DNA of 52,192 nt. Origin: RXOA01 sp964547105. GTDB taxonomy: Bacteria; Bipolaricaulota; Bipolaricaulia; UBA7950; UBA9294. This document shows positions 35,256 to 44,570 of this stretch, one piece after another. The notes under the pieces were generated by a model. That model was not told where the DNA came from and searched no databases. It was given only the letters and a program-made list of their open reading frames with translations. The translations under genes were made by a program, and so were the position numbers. The DNA is taken from contig CAZJLO010000011.1 in assembly GCA_964547105.1 (NCBI GenBank), forward strand, positions 1 through 52,192, in the 5' to 3' direction. The stretch's first letter is position 1. The number at the start of each line of letters is the position of its first letter.

Positions 35256-37149
35256 TCGCAAATTCCTCCAGTTTAAGCTGCCGGAGCGTAGCGTCCTCAG
35301 GGACCCCCGTTTCCGGCTTCCAGCCATGCAATTCGTAGTACTCTCGAACCATGGCACTCATGCGTTCGACATCAAGAATCGGCATGGCTACCTGCAGCTC
35401 CTCCTGTCGTTCATTCATCAAGCGCCAAGGAGCATATTCCGTTGGTGTTTCCTTCCAGCCCAGCCTGAGGTTGATCAAGCGCTCCAGCGTCACGATCCGA
35501 CGCCCGGCCATCATGATCTCCTCGGCATTCATCGGGATTCCGGTGTGTGCTTCGAATAGCGAAGCACAACGCTCAGGCGTTCCGCCATACGCAGCTGTCG
35601 TGATGAATGCACATAGGCCCAATGCGTCAGACACAGCGTAAATATCCTCGTGATATCGAACGATCTCTGCTCGTTTCTCCGTGATGTCAGGGCGAGCATA
35701 CTTCACGTCTCCAGTGATCTTCTCAATCAATGCAATCATCTCTGGAGTCATGCCGAACTCCGCCAGGCACTCGGTGTGAAGATGATCGGGGCCGCGCGGG
35801 TTCATCGCGAATGCAAGCGCATACCCCATCGCCCCTCGCGTTTCCACTCGGCTCTGCTCAAGCCCACGCGCTTGGACTGCCCATTTCCAGGATTCTCCGC
35901 CCACTTTCTCTGCGGCGCGTCTGGTGCCGTCTGCGAGCAGATCGCCGATACCTTCGCGAAACGCAATCTTGAGCGGTAACTTCGTGATCGCCTCTTCGCT
36001 TCCAAAACGCAAATCGATTCCGTCGGCATCGCGAACAGACAGCAATCCTTGCTCGGAGGTCTCCATCGCCCACTGAATCGCACCACCGGTCGAGATCGTG
36101 TCCAAACCAAGATCGTTGCACAATTCGTTCGCTCGCTGGACCGCTGCGATGCTCTCGACAGCAGGACCGGAACCGAGAGAGCTAACGGTCTCATACTCAG
36201 GACCGGCAGAGTACGTTCCCGCGTATGGCCCTTCATCAATCCGGATGAACCGATGGCACGAGTAGATGCAGGACGCACAGCCGATTCGTCTCTTCAGAAG
36301 GTCATGTTTGTTCCAGTATTGACTCGTCAGTTGCTCGATCTGATCAACGCTGCCACGGCGGAAGTTGTAAGATGGCAGCGTTTTTGACTCGTTCATTACG
36401 TCCACTGAAGCGGCTGTGCCGTACGTGTAGTAGCTGTCAGCCATGGAGTCTGCGTAGAGTGCCTCACGCATCTCCTTCTGCACACGGACAAATCCCTCCG
36501 GATCCGAGGCGCGAATCGTCCCATCTGGTTCCTCGACAACGATTGCCTTGAGTCGCTTGCTGCCCATCACCGCGCCGCCGCCACCCCGGGCCGTCGCGTT
36601 GTAGTACGAAGACATGATCGATGCATAAAGAACACCGTTCTCCCCAGCTGGACCAATGCACGCGACACTGCTGGAACCCTTGGAGCGCTCTTCGAGAATC
36701 TTGGTCGTCGCGCGTACTCGCTTTCCCCAAATGTCTGATGCATCCTTGATCGAGATCCCGGAAGGTCCCACAATCAAGACACTCGGATGTTGCGCTCTTC
36801 CGCATATGACAATATGGTCGACGCCATTCAAGCTGCAGTACAAGCCGAAGTGCCCGCCCACGTTTGCCTTGCAGTACAAGCCCGTGGCCGGACTTACAAA
36901 CGTCACCCCCGAGCGACCGCTCATCGGTGCACTCGTACCCGTCAGTGCTCCAACCGAGAAGATCAAAGGCGCTGCGGGGGAGAGAGGATCCACTGAGGGA
37001 GAGACTTCTCGTGCAAGCAACATCGCTGCAACCCCCCTACCTCCAAGGAAACGCTGGATCTCCTTCGCTTCAATCTCCTCGGAACGGAACTCGCCTGCCG
37101 TGAGGTCCACCCGAAGTACACGTTGTACAAAGTGATCCTTGCTCCTCAT
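35245..37149 (-). CDS. Aldehyde:ferredoxin oxidoreductase (AOR) family enzyme 2
   Basis: A 634-residue paralogue of the enzyme at 29153-31099, with GGAGGGGGGAG before the ATG. It keeps FLGGRGVAAMLLAREV, APMSGRSGVTFVSP, NATARGGGGAVMGSKRLKAIV and cluster ligands Cys291, Cys294, Cys298 and Cys513. The two copies align almost throughout but differ clearly, so the duplication is not recent. No second ferredoxin gene accompanies this copy; it probably shares the polyferredoxin at 31096-31518 or uses a general ferredoxin. A tungsten or molybdenum pterin cofactor is expected from the family. Confidence 0.92.
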   Translation of the reverse strand: MRSKDHFVQRVLRVDLTAGEFRSEEIEAKEIQRFLGGRGVAAMLLAREVSPSVDPLSPAAPLIFSVGALTGTSAPMSGRSGVTFVSPATGLYCKANVGGHFGLYCSLNGVDHIVICGRAQHPSVLIVGPSGISIKDASDIWGKRVRATTKILEERSKGSSSVACIGPAGENGVLYASIMSSYYNATARGGGGAVMGSKRLKAIVVEEPDGTIRASDPEGFVRVQKEMREALYADSMADSYYTYGTAASVDVMNESKTLPSYNFRRGSVDQIEQLTSQYWNKHDLLKRRIGCASCIYSCHRFIRIDEGPYAGTYSAGPEYETVSSLGSGPAVESIAAVQRANELCNDLGLDTISTGGAIQWAMETSEQGLLSVRDADGIDLRFGSEEAITKLPLKIAFREGIGDLLADGTRRAAEKVGGESWKWAVQARGLEQSRVETRGAMGYALAFAMNPRGPDHLHTECLAEFGMTPEMIALIEKITGDVKYARPDITEKRAEIVRYHEDIYAVSDALGLCAFITTAAYGGTPERCASLFEAHTGIPMNAEEIMMAGRRIVTLERLINLRLGWKETPTEYAPWRLMNERQEELQVAMPILDVERMSAMVREYYELHGWKPETGVPEDATLRQLKLEEFANDL

Positions 37150-37177
37150 CTCCCCCCTCCTACAGAACCTCAGGCCA

Positions 37178-37675
37178 CTACGCTACTTCGCTTGGGTCTT
37201 CCATGATCCACGAACAACGGGCATCACCCCGCATGATCCGTCCTCCAAACGAGAACTGAACCCTTGGATTGAAGCCTTCAACGAACGCCTGGTCTCCAGA
37301 GCAGAACATCTGATCCAGTTCTGCACGAAGATCCTCGGGAAGCCCCAGCAGGTCAAAGGTATCTTTGATAATGCATTTCTCGCCATGGACCACGAACCGC
37401 TTCCCGCTCCACTCGTTCTCCGGATTCGCGCCATAGAGGGATTCCCAGGCATCTCGCAGGTGTGCAAGATCGTCCCCCCCCCAGATGTTCGCGATCGCTT
37501 GTCCGAATCGAATTCCACCCTTCTTCATCACGTTCACGCTAATGTCACGGGCAACGTCTCTTCCGAATCGCCGCTCGAGCTCTTCCCACATCGTCACGAA
37601 CAGCATTGCTTCCCATCGATACCCTGTCCCCGCCGCCGTAAAGTCGCTTCGTGTAGCTTCGCTCACCTGACTCAT
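37178..37675 (-). CDS. L-2-amino-thiazoline-4-carboxylate hydrolase-like protein
   Basis: About 165 residues; ATG 37675 is used, though GTG 37693, overlapping the dehydrogenase stop, is possible. A helical N-terminal half (FVTMWEELERRFGRDVARDI) is followed by CIIKDTFDLLGLPEDLRAEL, CSGDQAFVEGFNP and a final RIMRGDARCSW. The layout matches the ATC-hydrolase family, named after the Pseudomonas enzyme that opens 2-amino-thiazoline-4-carboxylate on the way to cysteine. Many members have other or unknown roles. It lies between the dehydrogenase and AOR-2 and is clearly part of the operon. Call from pattern, moderate certainty. Confidence 0.55.
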   Translation of the reverse strand: MSQVSEATRSDFTAAGTGYRWEAMLFVTMWEELERRFGRDVARDISVNVMKKGGIRFGQAIANIWGGDDLAHLRDAWESLYGANPENEWSGKRFVVHGEKCIIKDTFDLLGLPEDLRAELDQMFCSGDQAFVEGFNPRVQFSFGGRIMRGDARCSWIMEDPSEVA

Positions 37676-37685
37676 CTCCTCTCTG

Positions 37686-38798
37686 TCACTCACCGTGGAT
37701 GAACATCGCTCTCAGACACTTGTTTGTCTTCTTGTCAAACGCCGTATTGATTGCCTTCTCGAAGTCTTCGAGGGCAAACCGATGTGTCACCACATGCTCG
37801 TGGCTTGCCTGCCCGGACGACAGCAAGTCCAGGGCAATCCGATAGTCCGACTTCATCCCGGTGATTGAGTAGCTGTTCGACGAGAGGATCGAGATGTTGC
37901 GGAAGAACATAGTCAGTAAGTCAATCGGGCGTTGGCCATCGAAGATACCCGTCATGATGATGTTCCCGCCGGCCCGGCACATCTTGATGGCGTCATTCAC
38001 GACATCCGTGCGCCCTCCGACTCCCTCGTACACCTGATCAACCCCAGCCCCACCGTTCAACTTGCGGACTTCTTCCGCAACATCAATCCCAGCATTCAGG
38101 AGGATGACATCAGATGCACCGGCAAGTCGTGCCGCTTCTGCTTGAAATGGATACTTGGCCGTCGCAATGATCCTTGTGATACCCCAGGCCCGCAGGCATT
38201 GGATGATGTCGATGCCGATAACCCCGCTTCCGAGAACAACAACCGACATACCTGGAATGGGCTTGCCGATTCCCAACGCATGCACACCGACGGCGAGAAC
38301 ATCCAACAGCGCCGCATCTTCAAAAGAAACGTTGTCCGGCATCTTGTAGACCTTGCTTGCATGCGCAATCGAGAATTGCCCGTATCCTCCGGGAAGCATT
38401 TGCACGAGTGGTATTCCAACATGGACCAAGTGATGTTCACAGAGCTCGTAGTGACCGGCTTGGCATGCCGCGCACGCCGGATTTCGTCCGATTTCCCGGC
38501 ATCCATGAAGAGGTTCAACTGCCACCCGGTCCCCTGGCTGAAGACCTTCCACACCATCTCCAAGCTCGACAACAACCGCAGCGTTTTCGTGACCAAGCAC
38601 CGCTGGTAGATTCCTGTCGGGAATCAGATGCCGCGTCTGTCCTCCGAGGTAGTGAAGATCCGATCCACAGATTCCTGCCGCCCGGTTCTCCACAAGAACC
38701 CACCCGGGCCGCACTTCAGGAACCGGAAATTGCTTGAGTTCCAGTCCTGCTGGCCACTGGCCACCATCCCACACAACCGCTTTCATGAGTCTTGTCAC
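37686..38798 (-). CDS. Zinc-dependent medium-chain alcohol dehydrogenase
   Basis: GTG 38796-38798 follows GGAGGAGCGAC and overlaps the ATPase stop by GTGA. The protein of about 370 residues has the catalytic zinc Cys in AGICGSDLHYLGG, LGHENAAVVVELGDGV, a structural zinc lobe (NPACAACQAGHYELCEHH) and the NAD loop VVVLGSGVIGIDIIQ. It belongs with sorbitol, L-threonine and sugar-acid dehydrogenases. It would oxidise a secondary hydroxyl of the imported compound. Substrate not predictable; the neighbouring kinase and aldolase favour a polyol or sugar acid. Confidence 0.9.
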   Translation of the reverse strand: MTRLMKAVVWDGGQWPAGLELKQFPVPEVRPGWVLVENRAAGICGSDLHYLGGQTRHLIPDRNLPAVLGHENAAVVVELGDGVEGLQPGDRVAVEPLHGCREIGRNPACAACQAGHYELCEHHLVHVGIPLVQMLPGGYGQFSIAHASKVYKMPDNVSFEDAALLDVLAVGVHALGIGKPIPGMSVVVLGSGVIGIDIIQCLRAWGITRIIATAKYPFQAEAARLAGASDVILLNAGIDVAEEVRKLNGGAGVDQVYEGVGGRTDVVNDAIKMCRAGGNIIMTGIFDGQRPIDLLTMFFRNISILSSNSYSITGMKSDYRIALDLLSSGQASHEHVVTHRFALEDFEKAINTAFDKKTNKCLRAMFIHGE

Positions 38799-39814
38799 GT
38801 CGCTCCTCCTGTTCTGATCTCGCAATCTCGATCTTGTCGGCTCACCGGAACCTCTCTTGCGTTGTCATAGAGGTGGCACCAAACCTGCCGACCATCCACA
38901 ATTCGGGCCCCCGGATCGATGAAGTCGCAGACATCAAGCCGTTGCGGACATCGCGAATGGAATCGACAGCCGCTTGGCGGATTCGTCGGGCTGGGGATCT
39001 CGCCTTGTAGAGGCGGCGCACAGTCCCGCATGGAAGGGTCCGGATGCAACACCGAACCGATCAAGCCCTGCGAATACGGATGCAATGGAGCCGACAGTAT
39101 GTCGGCCGTATTGCCCAATTCAACGGGCTTGCCTAGGTACACGACAAGCAGTTCATCACATAGCTGGCGGACAACAGCAAGATCATGCGTTACAAGCACA
39201 TATGTCAGCGTGAATTCTCGCCGCAACCCCACCAAGAGCGTGATGATCTGCGCCTGCAAGGAAAGGTCAAGTGCAGATGTCGGCTCATCCAGGATCAGCA
39301 AACTTGGTTTGGGGGCCAATGCACGGGCGACTGCAATGCGCTGCTGCTGCCCTCCGCTGAATTGGTGCGGAAGCTTCTTGGCATCCGATGCGTGAATGCC
39401 CACTTGTTCGAGAAGCTCAAGCGCCTCTACTCTCCGTTCCTTTCTCCGCCCTCCACTCAAGTGAGCAAGAGATTCACAGATCACCTTCTCAGCGGAAAAT
39501 CGCGGATTCAAGGACCCGCCTGGATCCTGGAATACCATCTGAACTCTCTTTCGCAATTCGTGCACGGTCGATCGCCGCTGGATGCTCTTTCCTTCCAACA
39601 GGATATCTCCTGAGGTCGGGCGATACAGCCGTATGAGACACCGAGCGATCGTGGTCTTGCCTGATCCGCTCTCTCCAACGATGCCAAGCGACTGATCGTG
39701 CTTGATTGCAATACTGATCCCGTCCACAGCATGCACGGTCTTACCCCGAAATGGGACATCTCCTTGTACCTTGAAGTGTCTGACAAGATCTACAGTTTCA
39801 AGTAGTGGTATCAT
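38795..39814 (-). CDS. Peptide/nickel-type ABC importer, ATPase F
   Basis: A 339-residue ATPase with GGAAGGCAGACAAAG before the ATG. It has Walker A GESGSGKTT, signature FSGGQQQRIAVARAL, Walker B LLILDEP, and the C-terminal oligopeptide/dipeptide extension with CRFHSRCPQRLDVC, whose Cys residues may hold a cluster as in OppF-like proteins. It pairs with the ATPase encoded just upstream, whose end it overlaps by 17 bases. It powers uptake of the cluster's unknown substrate. The family (DppF/OppF/NikE) imports peptides, nickel chelates and also sugars or opines. Confidence 0.93.
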   Translation of the reverse strand: MIPLLETVDLVRHFKVQGDVPFRGKTVHAVDGISIAIKHDQSLGIVGESGSGKTTIARCLIRLYRPTSGDILLEGKSIQRRSTVHELRKRVQMVFQDPGGSLNPRFSAEKVICESLAHLSGGRRKERRVEALELLEQVGIHASDAKKLPHQFSGGQQQRIAVARALAPKPSLLILDEPTSALDLSLQAQIITLLVGLRREFTLTYVLVTHDLAVVRQLCDELLVVYLGKPVELGNTADILSAPLHPYSQGLIGSVLHPDPSMRDCAPPLQGEIPSPTNPPSGCRFHSRCPQRLDVCDFIDPGARIVDGRQVWCHLYDNAREVPVSRQDRDCEIRTGGAT

Positions 39815-40787
39815 CTTTGTCTGCCTTCCGGAATCGGTGACACGCTACCTGATGGTTTTGCCTGACTTCGGTCAGCGACGGCGTCACTTCCGAGCAACTC
39901 GGCATTGCATCCGAACATCGTGGGTGAAACGGACACCCCCCCGGCATCTCAAGCGGAGCAGGCACCGAACCAGGAATCGGCACAAGTTGCGTTCGGGCAT
40001 CCACCTGAGGAATCGCTCTTAGCAGTGCAATCGTATATGGATGCTGTGGCGATCCGTACAGCGCATCTACCGGAGCTGACTCCATGACGCGCCCCCCGTA
40101 CATCACGACGACTCGATCACAGATGTTGGCCACAACGCCCAGATCATGCGTAATCATCATCTGCGCCACCGATGTGGAAACGCGCAGCTCCCGAAGCAAG
40201 TGTAGGAGCTGATTCTGCACTGTGACATCCAAGCCAGTCGTCGGCTCGTCAAGTATGAGCAACTTCGGCTCACAGATCAGTGCCATCACGATCATCACTC
40301 GTTGACACATCCCTCCCGATAGCTGATGTGGATATCGATCCATGATCTTCTCGGCATCTGCAATGCGTACGTGCTTCAGGAGGCCGACTGCTTTCTCGGT
40401 CGCTTCTTTCTCAGACGAGTTTCTGTGGGTGCGATGAATCCGCGTGAGCTGACGGCCGATTTTCATCAGTGGGTTCAGGGCACGCATGGGATTCTGGAAA
40501 CACATCGTTACTTCACTTCCGCGGACTGTCGCCCACTCCTTCGACAGCATTGTCAGCAGATCCCGCCCCTTCAGGCAGATCGATCCGCCGGTGATGTACC
40601 CTGGAGACTCGACCAATCCCATGACACTTAGAGCCGTTACGGACTTCCCCGACCCCGACTCCCCCACGACTCCAACAATTTCCTCCGGCGCGACAGTCAA
40701 CGACACCCCGTTCACCGCACAAACCACGCCGTAGTAGGTGAAGAAGCGAACCGTGAGATCTCTTACTTCAAGAATATTTCCCATCAT
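39798..40787 (-). CDS. Peptide/nickel-type ABC importer, ATPase D
   Basis: A 329-residue ATPase starting ATGATG after GATGAGGCG and overlapping the permease C stop by ATGA. Walker A is GESGSGKS, the signature LSGGMCQRVMIVMAL, Walker B LLILDEP, and the C-terminal extension has GGCPFHPRCSDAMPSC. The Met-Cys after LSGG is a small departure from the usual LSGGMRQR. It forms the heterodimer with the F ATPase. Confidence 0.93.
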   Translation of the reverse strand: MMGNILEVRDLTVRFFTYYGVVCAVNGVSLTVAPEEIVGVVGESGSGKSVTALSVMGLVESPGYITGGSICLKGRDLLTMLSKEWATVRGSEVTMCFQNPMRALNPLMKIGRQLTRIHRTHRNSSEKEATEKAVGLLKHVRIADAEKIMDRYPHQLSGGMCQRVMIVMALICEPKLLILDEPTTGLDVTVQNQLLHLLRELRVSTSVAQMMITHDLGVVANICDRVVVMYGGRVMESAPVDALYGSPQHPYTIALLRAIPQVDARTQLVPIPGSVPAPLEMPGGCPFHPRCSDAMPSCSEVTPSLTEVRQNHQVACHRFRKADKDDTTT

Positions 40788-41704
40788 CGCCTCATCTTGG
40801 GATCGAAGATGTCACGCAAACCGTCGCCGAGCAGATTGAAACCAAGAACAGAGATGAACAAGGCAAGACCTGGGAAGACACTGATCCACCAATATCCGCT
40901 CAACAACTGGCTCGTTCCTTCACTGATCATCATCCCCCACTCCGCCTGCGGTGGTCGGACTCCTAATCCGAGATAACTAAGTCCAGCAGCGTCCAGCATT
41001 GCGTAGCTGATGTTCAGAGCCGCCACAACGATCATTGTGCTGAGGCTGTTTGGAATGAGGTAGACGGTGATGATCTTCCACCACGGCACGCCACCGGTGC
41101 GTGCAGCATCAACGTACGGCATTTCTCTTAGGCTGAGTATCCGACTGCGGACCATGCGTGCAAAGCTCGGAACCATGATGATGGTGATCACAATCAGCAG
41201 ATTACGAACCCCCGGTCCCAGCGCAGCAACAAGTGCCATCCCAAGGATAAACTGTGGGAACGACTTGATCATGTCCATAATCCGCATCAATACGGAATCA
41301 AGAACACCCTTGAAATACGCTGCCAATGCCCCAATCAGCGTGCCAATTGCAAAGGCAAGGCCAATCGACCCGACCCCAATGAGCAGATCAACTCGCGCAG
41401 CCGACACAACCCGGGCAAACACATCACGGCCATACTTGTCTGTGCCAAAGAAGTGGCTCGATGATGGTGGCTCGAATCTGTGCCGGGCATCTGTCTTATC
41501 CGGGGAATAGGGCAGTGCCATCGGCCCAATGACTGCGGCAAGGATTACGGCAACAACGATGAGCAATCCTACGAGCGAGCCAGGATTCAGGCGAAAGACA
41601 AGATAAGGAAACCCGAACCGTCGCTTGACAATCCGGGCGAATCGGTTCGACTGATCTCGAAGACGCCTCTCCTGCACGGGCGTGGATATCGGAGTACGAT
41701 CCAT
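40784..41704 (-). CDS. Peptide/nickel-type ABC importer, permease C
   Basis: ATG 41702-41704 is preferred, with AAGG upstream; an in-frame TTG overlapping the permease B stop is possible. The 306-residue protein has an N-terminal cytosolic stretch, a first helix (GSLVGLLIVVAVILAAVIGPM), the conserved HFFGTDKYGRDVFARVV loop and four or five more helices with the DAARTGGVPWWKI coupling loop. This is the DppC/OppC type. Confidence 0.93.
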   Translation of the reverse strand: MDRTPISTPVQERRLRDQSNRFARIVKRRFGFPYLVFRLNPGSLVGLLIVVAVILAAVIGPMALPYSPDKTDARHRFEPPSSSHFFGTDKYGRDVFARVVSAARVDLLIGVGSIGLAFAIGTLIGALAAYFKGVLDSVLMRIMDMIKSFPQFILGMALVAALGPGVRNLLIVITIIMVPSFARMVRSRILSLREMPYVDAARTGGVPWWKIITVYLIPNSLSTMIVVAALNISYAMLDAAGLSYLGLGVRPPQAEWGMMISEGTSQLLSGYWWISVFPGLALFISVLGFNLLGDGLRDIFDPKMRR

Positions 41705-41706
41705 GC

Positions 41707-42720
41707 TCAATACCTTATCCTTGGGTCGATGAGCGCATACGACACGTCAACGACAGTATAGATCAGCACATAGAGGAGGGCAGTCAGCATAACAAAACCC
41801 TGCACAGGTGCGTAATCAAGATTGAAGATTGCCTCCACTGAGTACCTGCCCATCCCGGGCCAAGAGAAGATCTGCTCAATCAGCACCTCCCCACCCAGGG
41901 AATACCCGAAGTAGCCGCCAATGAATGTGATCACAGGAAGCAGTGCGTTCTTCAGGGCATCACGATAGAGGATGACGTGCCCCCGCAGACCGGCTGCTTT
42001 TGCCGAGCGGATGTAGTCTTCCTTGAGGACGTCCAGCATGCTGGACCGAGTAATCCGGATGATCGGTGCCGTCATTGCGGTCATGAGAGTTGCGACAGGA
42101 AGTGCCAATTGCTTCAAGCTGGAAGCCAATGCTGGTCCATTCAAAGTCAGTATCGAATCAAGCACGTAGAGACCGGTGATGTGTGTAGGGGGGGAGACCG
42201 AGAAGCCAATCCGTCCAATAGGCGGCGGAGCGATCCCAAGCTTGTAGTAGAAAAGGAAGATCAGCATCAGACCCGCCCAGAAGATTGGGATCGAGATTCC
42301 ACCGACCGACAACGGCCGCAGGATCTGATCCAATCTTGTCCCTTGATGAACAGCTGCAAGGATCCCGAGCGGGACTCCCACCAGGATTGCCAAGAGAAGG
42401 GAAAGCGTAACCAATTCCAACGACGCCGGGAAGTGCTGAATCAACTCCTCGGTTACAGGTCGCCCTGTTCTCCACGACGTACCGAAATCTCCGTGCACGA
42501 CATCATCCAGATAGGCAACGTATTGCTCCCATATTGGACGGTCCAGTTTCATCTCTGATTCGATACGCGCGATGTCCTCGGGGGACGCTAGAGGTCCGGC
42601 TGCCATGATAGCTGCATTCCCAGGAAGCATTCTGGCAGTCGTGAACGTGATGAGCGACACGCCAAGAAGAACCGGTATCAGCTGCAGTAGGCGACGAATA
42701 ACAAACAAGAGAAGTCTCAT
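41707..42720 (-). CDS. Peptide/nickel-type ABC importer, permease B
   Basis: A 337-residue permease beginning MRLLLFVIRRLLQLIPVLLG, the classic DppB/OppB N-terminus, with AGGA before the ATG. It has LDRPIWEQYVAYLDDVVHGDFGTSW in the periplasmic loop and the DYIRSAKAAGLRGHVILYRDA coupling loop. It forms the channel with permease C. A hairpin separates it from the binding-protein gene. Confidence 0.93.
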   Translation of the reverse strand: MRLLLFVIRRLLQLIPVLLGVSLITFTTARMLPGNAAIMAAGPLASPEDIARIESEMKLDRPIWEQYVAYLDDVVHGDFGTSWRTGRPVTEELIQHFPASLELVTLSLLLAILVGVPLGILAAVHQGTRLDQILRPLSVGGISIPIFWAGLMLIFLFYYKLGIAPPPIGRIGFSVSPPTHITGLYVLDSILTLNGPALASSLKQLALPVATLMTAMTAPIIRITRSSMLDVLKEDYIRSAKAAGLRGHVILYRDALKNALLPVITFIGGYFGYSLGGEVLIEQIFSWPGMGRYSVEAIFNLDYAPVQGFVMLTALLYVLIYTVVDVSYALIDPRIRY

Positions 42721-42740
42721 GATCGATTCCTATGGGAGGC

Positions 42741-42761
42741 GGCAGGGGAGATCCCCCTGCC
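42741..42761 (-). terminator. Intercistronic hairpin between binding-protein and permease genes
   Basis: GGCAGGGG (42741-42748) pairs perfectly with CCCCTGCC (42754-42761) around a five-base loop. No T-tract follows. Such hairpins after binding-protein genes commonly stabilise the upstream message or partly end transcription, giving more binding protein than permease. Confidence 0.6.
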
Positions 42762-42780
42762 ACCTTCCCTTCCGTAGATC

Positions 42781-44370
42781 CTACGATTCCCTGTCCATGA
42801 GGTTGTATCGGATCAGATGATTCGTCCAATACACGTACCCCGTGAGTTCGTCGCTCATCGTGATCTGCCGATTGGGATGATAGAGAAGCACGATCGGGAC
42901 TTCACCGATGATCAGATCTTGCATCGCATTCACAAGTCCCTCGAGCCTTACGGGATCCTGCTCAGCCTTCGCCGCTTCGAGCATGGCGTCAAATGTGGCG
43001 TTGGAGTATCGGCCGTAGTTGCAGCAACCGGTTGCCGAATGGTAACTATAGCTCAGCTGGTATACCGGGTCATTGACATACGGAATCCAGTACAGCAAGG
43101 ACGTCTCGTAGTCCTGTTGTCCACGCATCTCCGAGAATCGCGTTGCCGCAACCTGGTCGATTACGAGGTTGATCCCGACATCCTCAAGAGCATCCTTCAG
43201 ATAGATCGCGATTGCTTCTTCATCAGGATTGTCAAGACGATAGCTCAGTGTAAGCGTCACCTCACCAGGGAGATATCCCGCCTGGGCGAGAAGCTCGCGG
43301 CTTCTTGCAGGGTCGTACGTATACGGGGAAACATCCTGGTGATAGGCAGTCAGCGTCGGCACCGGGCTGGTCGCACGCGAGGCATACCCGTACATGACGT
43401 TCTCGATCAGGTCTTCATACGGAACCGCATAGGCGATCGCCTGGCGCAGGAGCCGATTGTAGAGTGGCTCACGCGTTGTCTGAAGATTGAAGTACTCCGT
43501 TCCGGCTGTCGGGATCGACAGTACGGTTACGCCTGGTGCTCCTTCGAGTTGCGTCTTCACTTGCTCGGCAGAAATGAAATACGCCATGTCCACATCGCCG
43601 CTCTTCAGCAAGAGAACGCGGTTTGTCTCTTCGGGAACAACTTTGTATACGACGCGATCGGCGGTCGGGGCACCACCCCAATATCCGTCATAGGCCTCAA
43701 GAACCGCCTCGGAACCAGGCAAGTAACTGCCAACCGTGTACGGCCCCGTCGGAGCGACGTGGACACTGAGATACTCATGCCCGTAGGGATCGTCAGGCGT
43801 AGCATGTTTCTTCAACTCTGCCGAGTCGACAATCGACATGCTGCTCAGGAAAGCCCATGCAGGAAGGAACATCGCATTGGCACCGTCCAGAGTAAATTGG
43901 ATGGTGTAATCGTCAATGACCTCCATTGCGTCAAGAGATGCGATCCCGATGACATTAAGCAGCCATCGATTGGCCGTAGGGATCTCCCATTTTCTCTCGA
44001 CCGAGTAGCGAACATCTTCTGCCGTGAACTCGTTGCCTGACGGGAAAACTACGCCGCGGCGCAAATGGAAGACGACGACAGTCCCGTCTTCGAGGACCTC
44101 CCACGACTCCGCAAGCATTCCCCGCAGCCTGGTCGAGTCAATCATCTCTACGCCATACTCACTCTCATCTGCCGGTGTGGTTTCGAAGTCAAGCAGCCGG
44201 TCATAGCAATTCCAACTAATCTCGTCTGCAAGGAAAAAGATGGACGTATGCGGATCCCATCCTTCAAGCTCTGCTCCAACGGCCACAGTGATGTCCGTCG
44301 CGAACGCCACTGAAGTGCAGAGCAAGATACCAAGCATCATTCCTACCAACGCAGTGAATCCACGTCTCAT
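42781..44370 (-). CDS. Extracellular solute-binding protein, family 5
   Basis: A 529-residue exported protein after AGGGGGCGTGAC. The signal peptide is MRRGFTALVGMMLGILLCTSVAFA. The mature part has GAELEGWDPHTS, VVFHLRRGVVFPSGNEFTAEDVRYSVER and YDPARSRELLAQAGYLPGEVTLTLSYR, the standard pattern of SBP_bac_5 proteins (DppA/OppA/NikA). No lipobox Cys is placed after the signal, so it may be soluble in a periplasm, which fits a diderm cell. It sets the specificity of the importer, but ligand cannot be read from sequence. Confidence 0.94.
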   Translation of the reverse strand: MRRGFTALVGMMLGILLCTSVAFATDITVAVGAELEGWDPHTSIFFLADEISWNCYDRLLDFETTPADESEYGVEMIDSTRLRGMLAESWEVLEDGTVVVFHLRRGVVFPSGNEFTAEDVRYSVERKWEIPTANRWLLNVIGIASLDAMEVIDDYTIQFTLDGANAMFLPAWAFLSSMSIVDSAELKKHATPDDPYGHEYLSVHVAPTGPYTVGSYLPGSEAVLEAYDGYWGGAPTADRVVYKVVPEETNRVLLLKSGDVDMAYFISAEQVKTQLEGAPGVTVLSIPTAGTEYFNLQTTREPLYNRLLRQAIAYAVPYEDLIENVMYGYASRATSPVPTLTAYHQDVSPYTYDPARSRELLAQAGYLPGEVTLTLSYRLDNPDEEAIAIYLKDALEDVGINLVIDQVAATRFSEMRGQQDYETSLLYWIPYVNDPVYQLSYSYHSATGCCNYGRYSNATFDAMLEAAKAEQDPVRLEGLVNAMQDLIIGEVPIVLLYHPNRQITMSDELTGYVYWTNHLIRYNLMDRES

Positions 44371-44570
44371 GTCACGCCCCCTAATTGTTCCAGTTGAGTC
44401 CAGTAGAAATCCATGTCTCTCGCAAGATCCAGTGAAGACTATCGACTCCTCAACTCTCAGATGGTTCCCACCTCCTTTCCTCTACTCATCATCGCTTCGC
44501 GTCGAACGTCCCGCTCAGCTTTGCCCATCCTAGATCCAGTCACAAGGTCGATTGCAGTACGGCCTTCACG

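Noticed and set aside
42817..44040. Plus-strand frame of 407 codons opposite the binding-protein gene
   Set aside because: It is the antisense of a clear family 5 binding protein, has no ribosome site and no recognisable domain.
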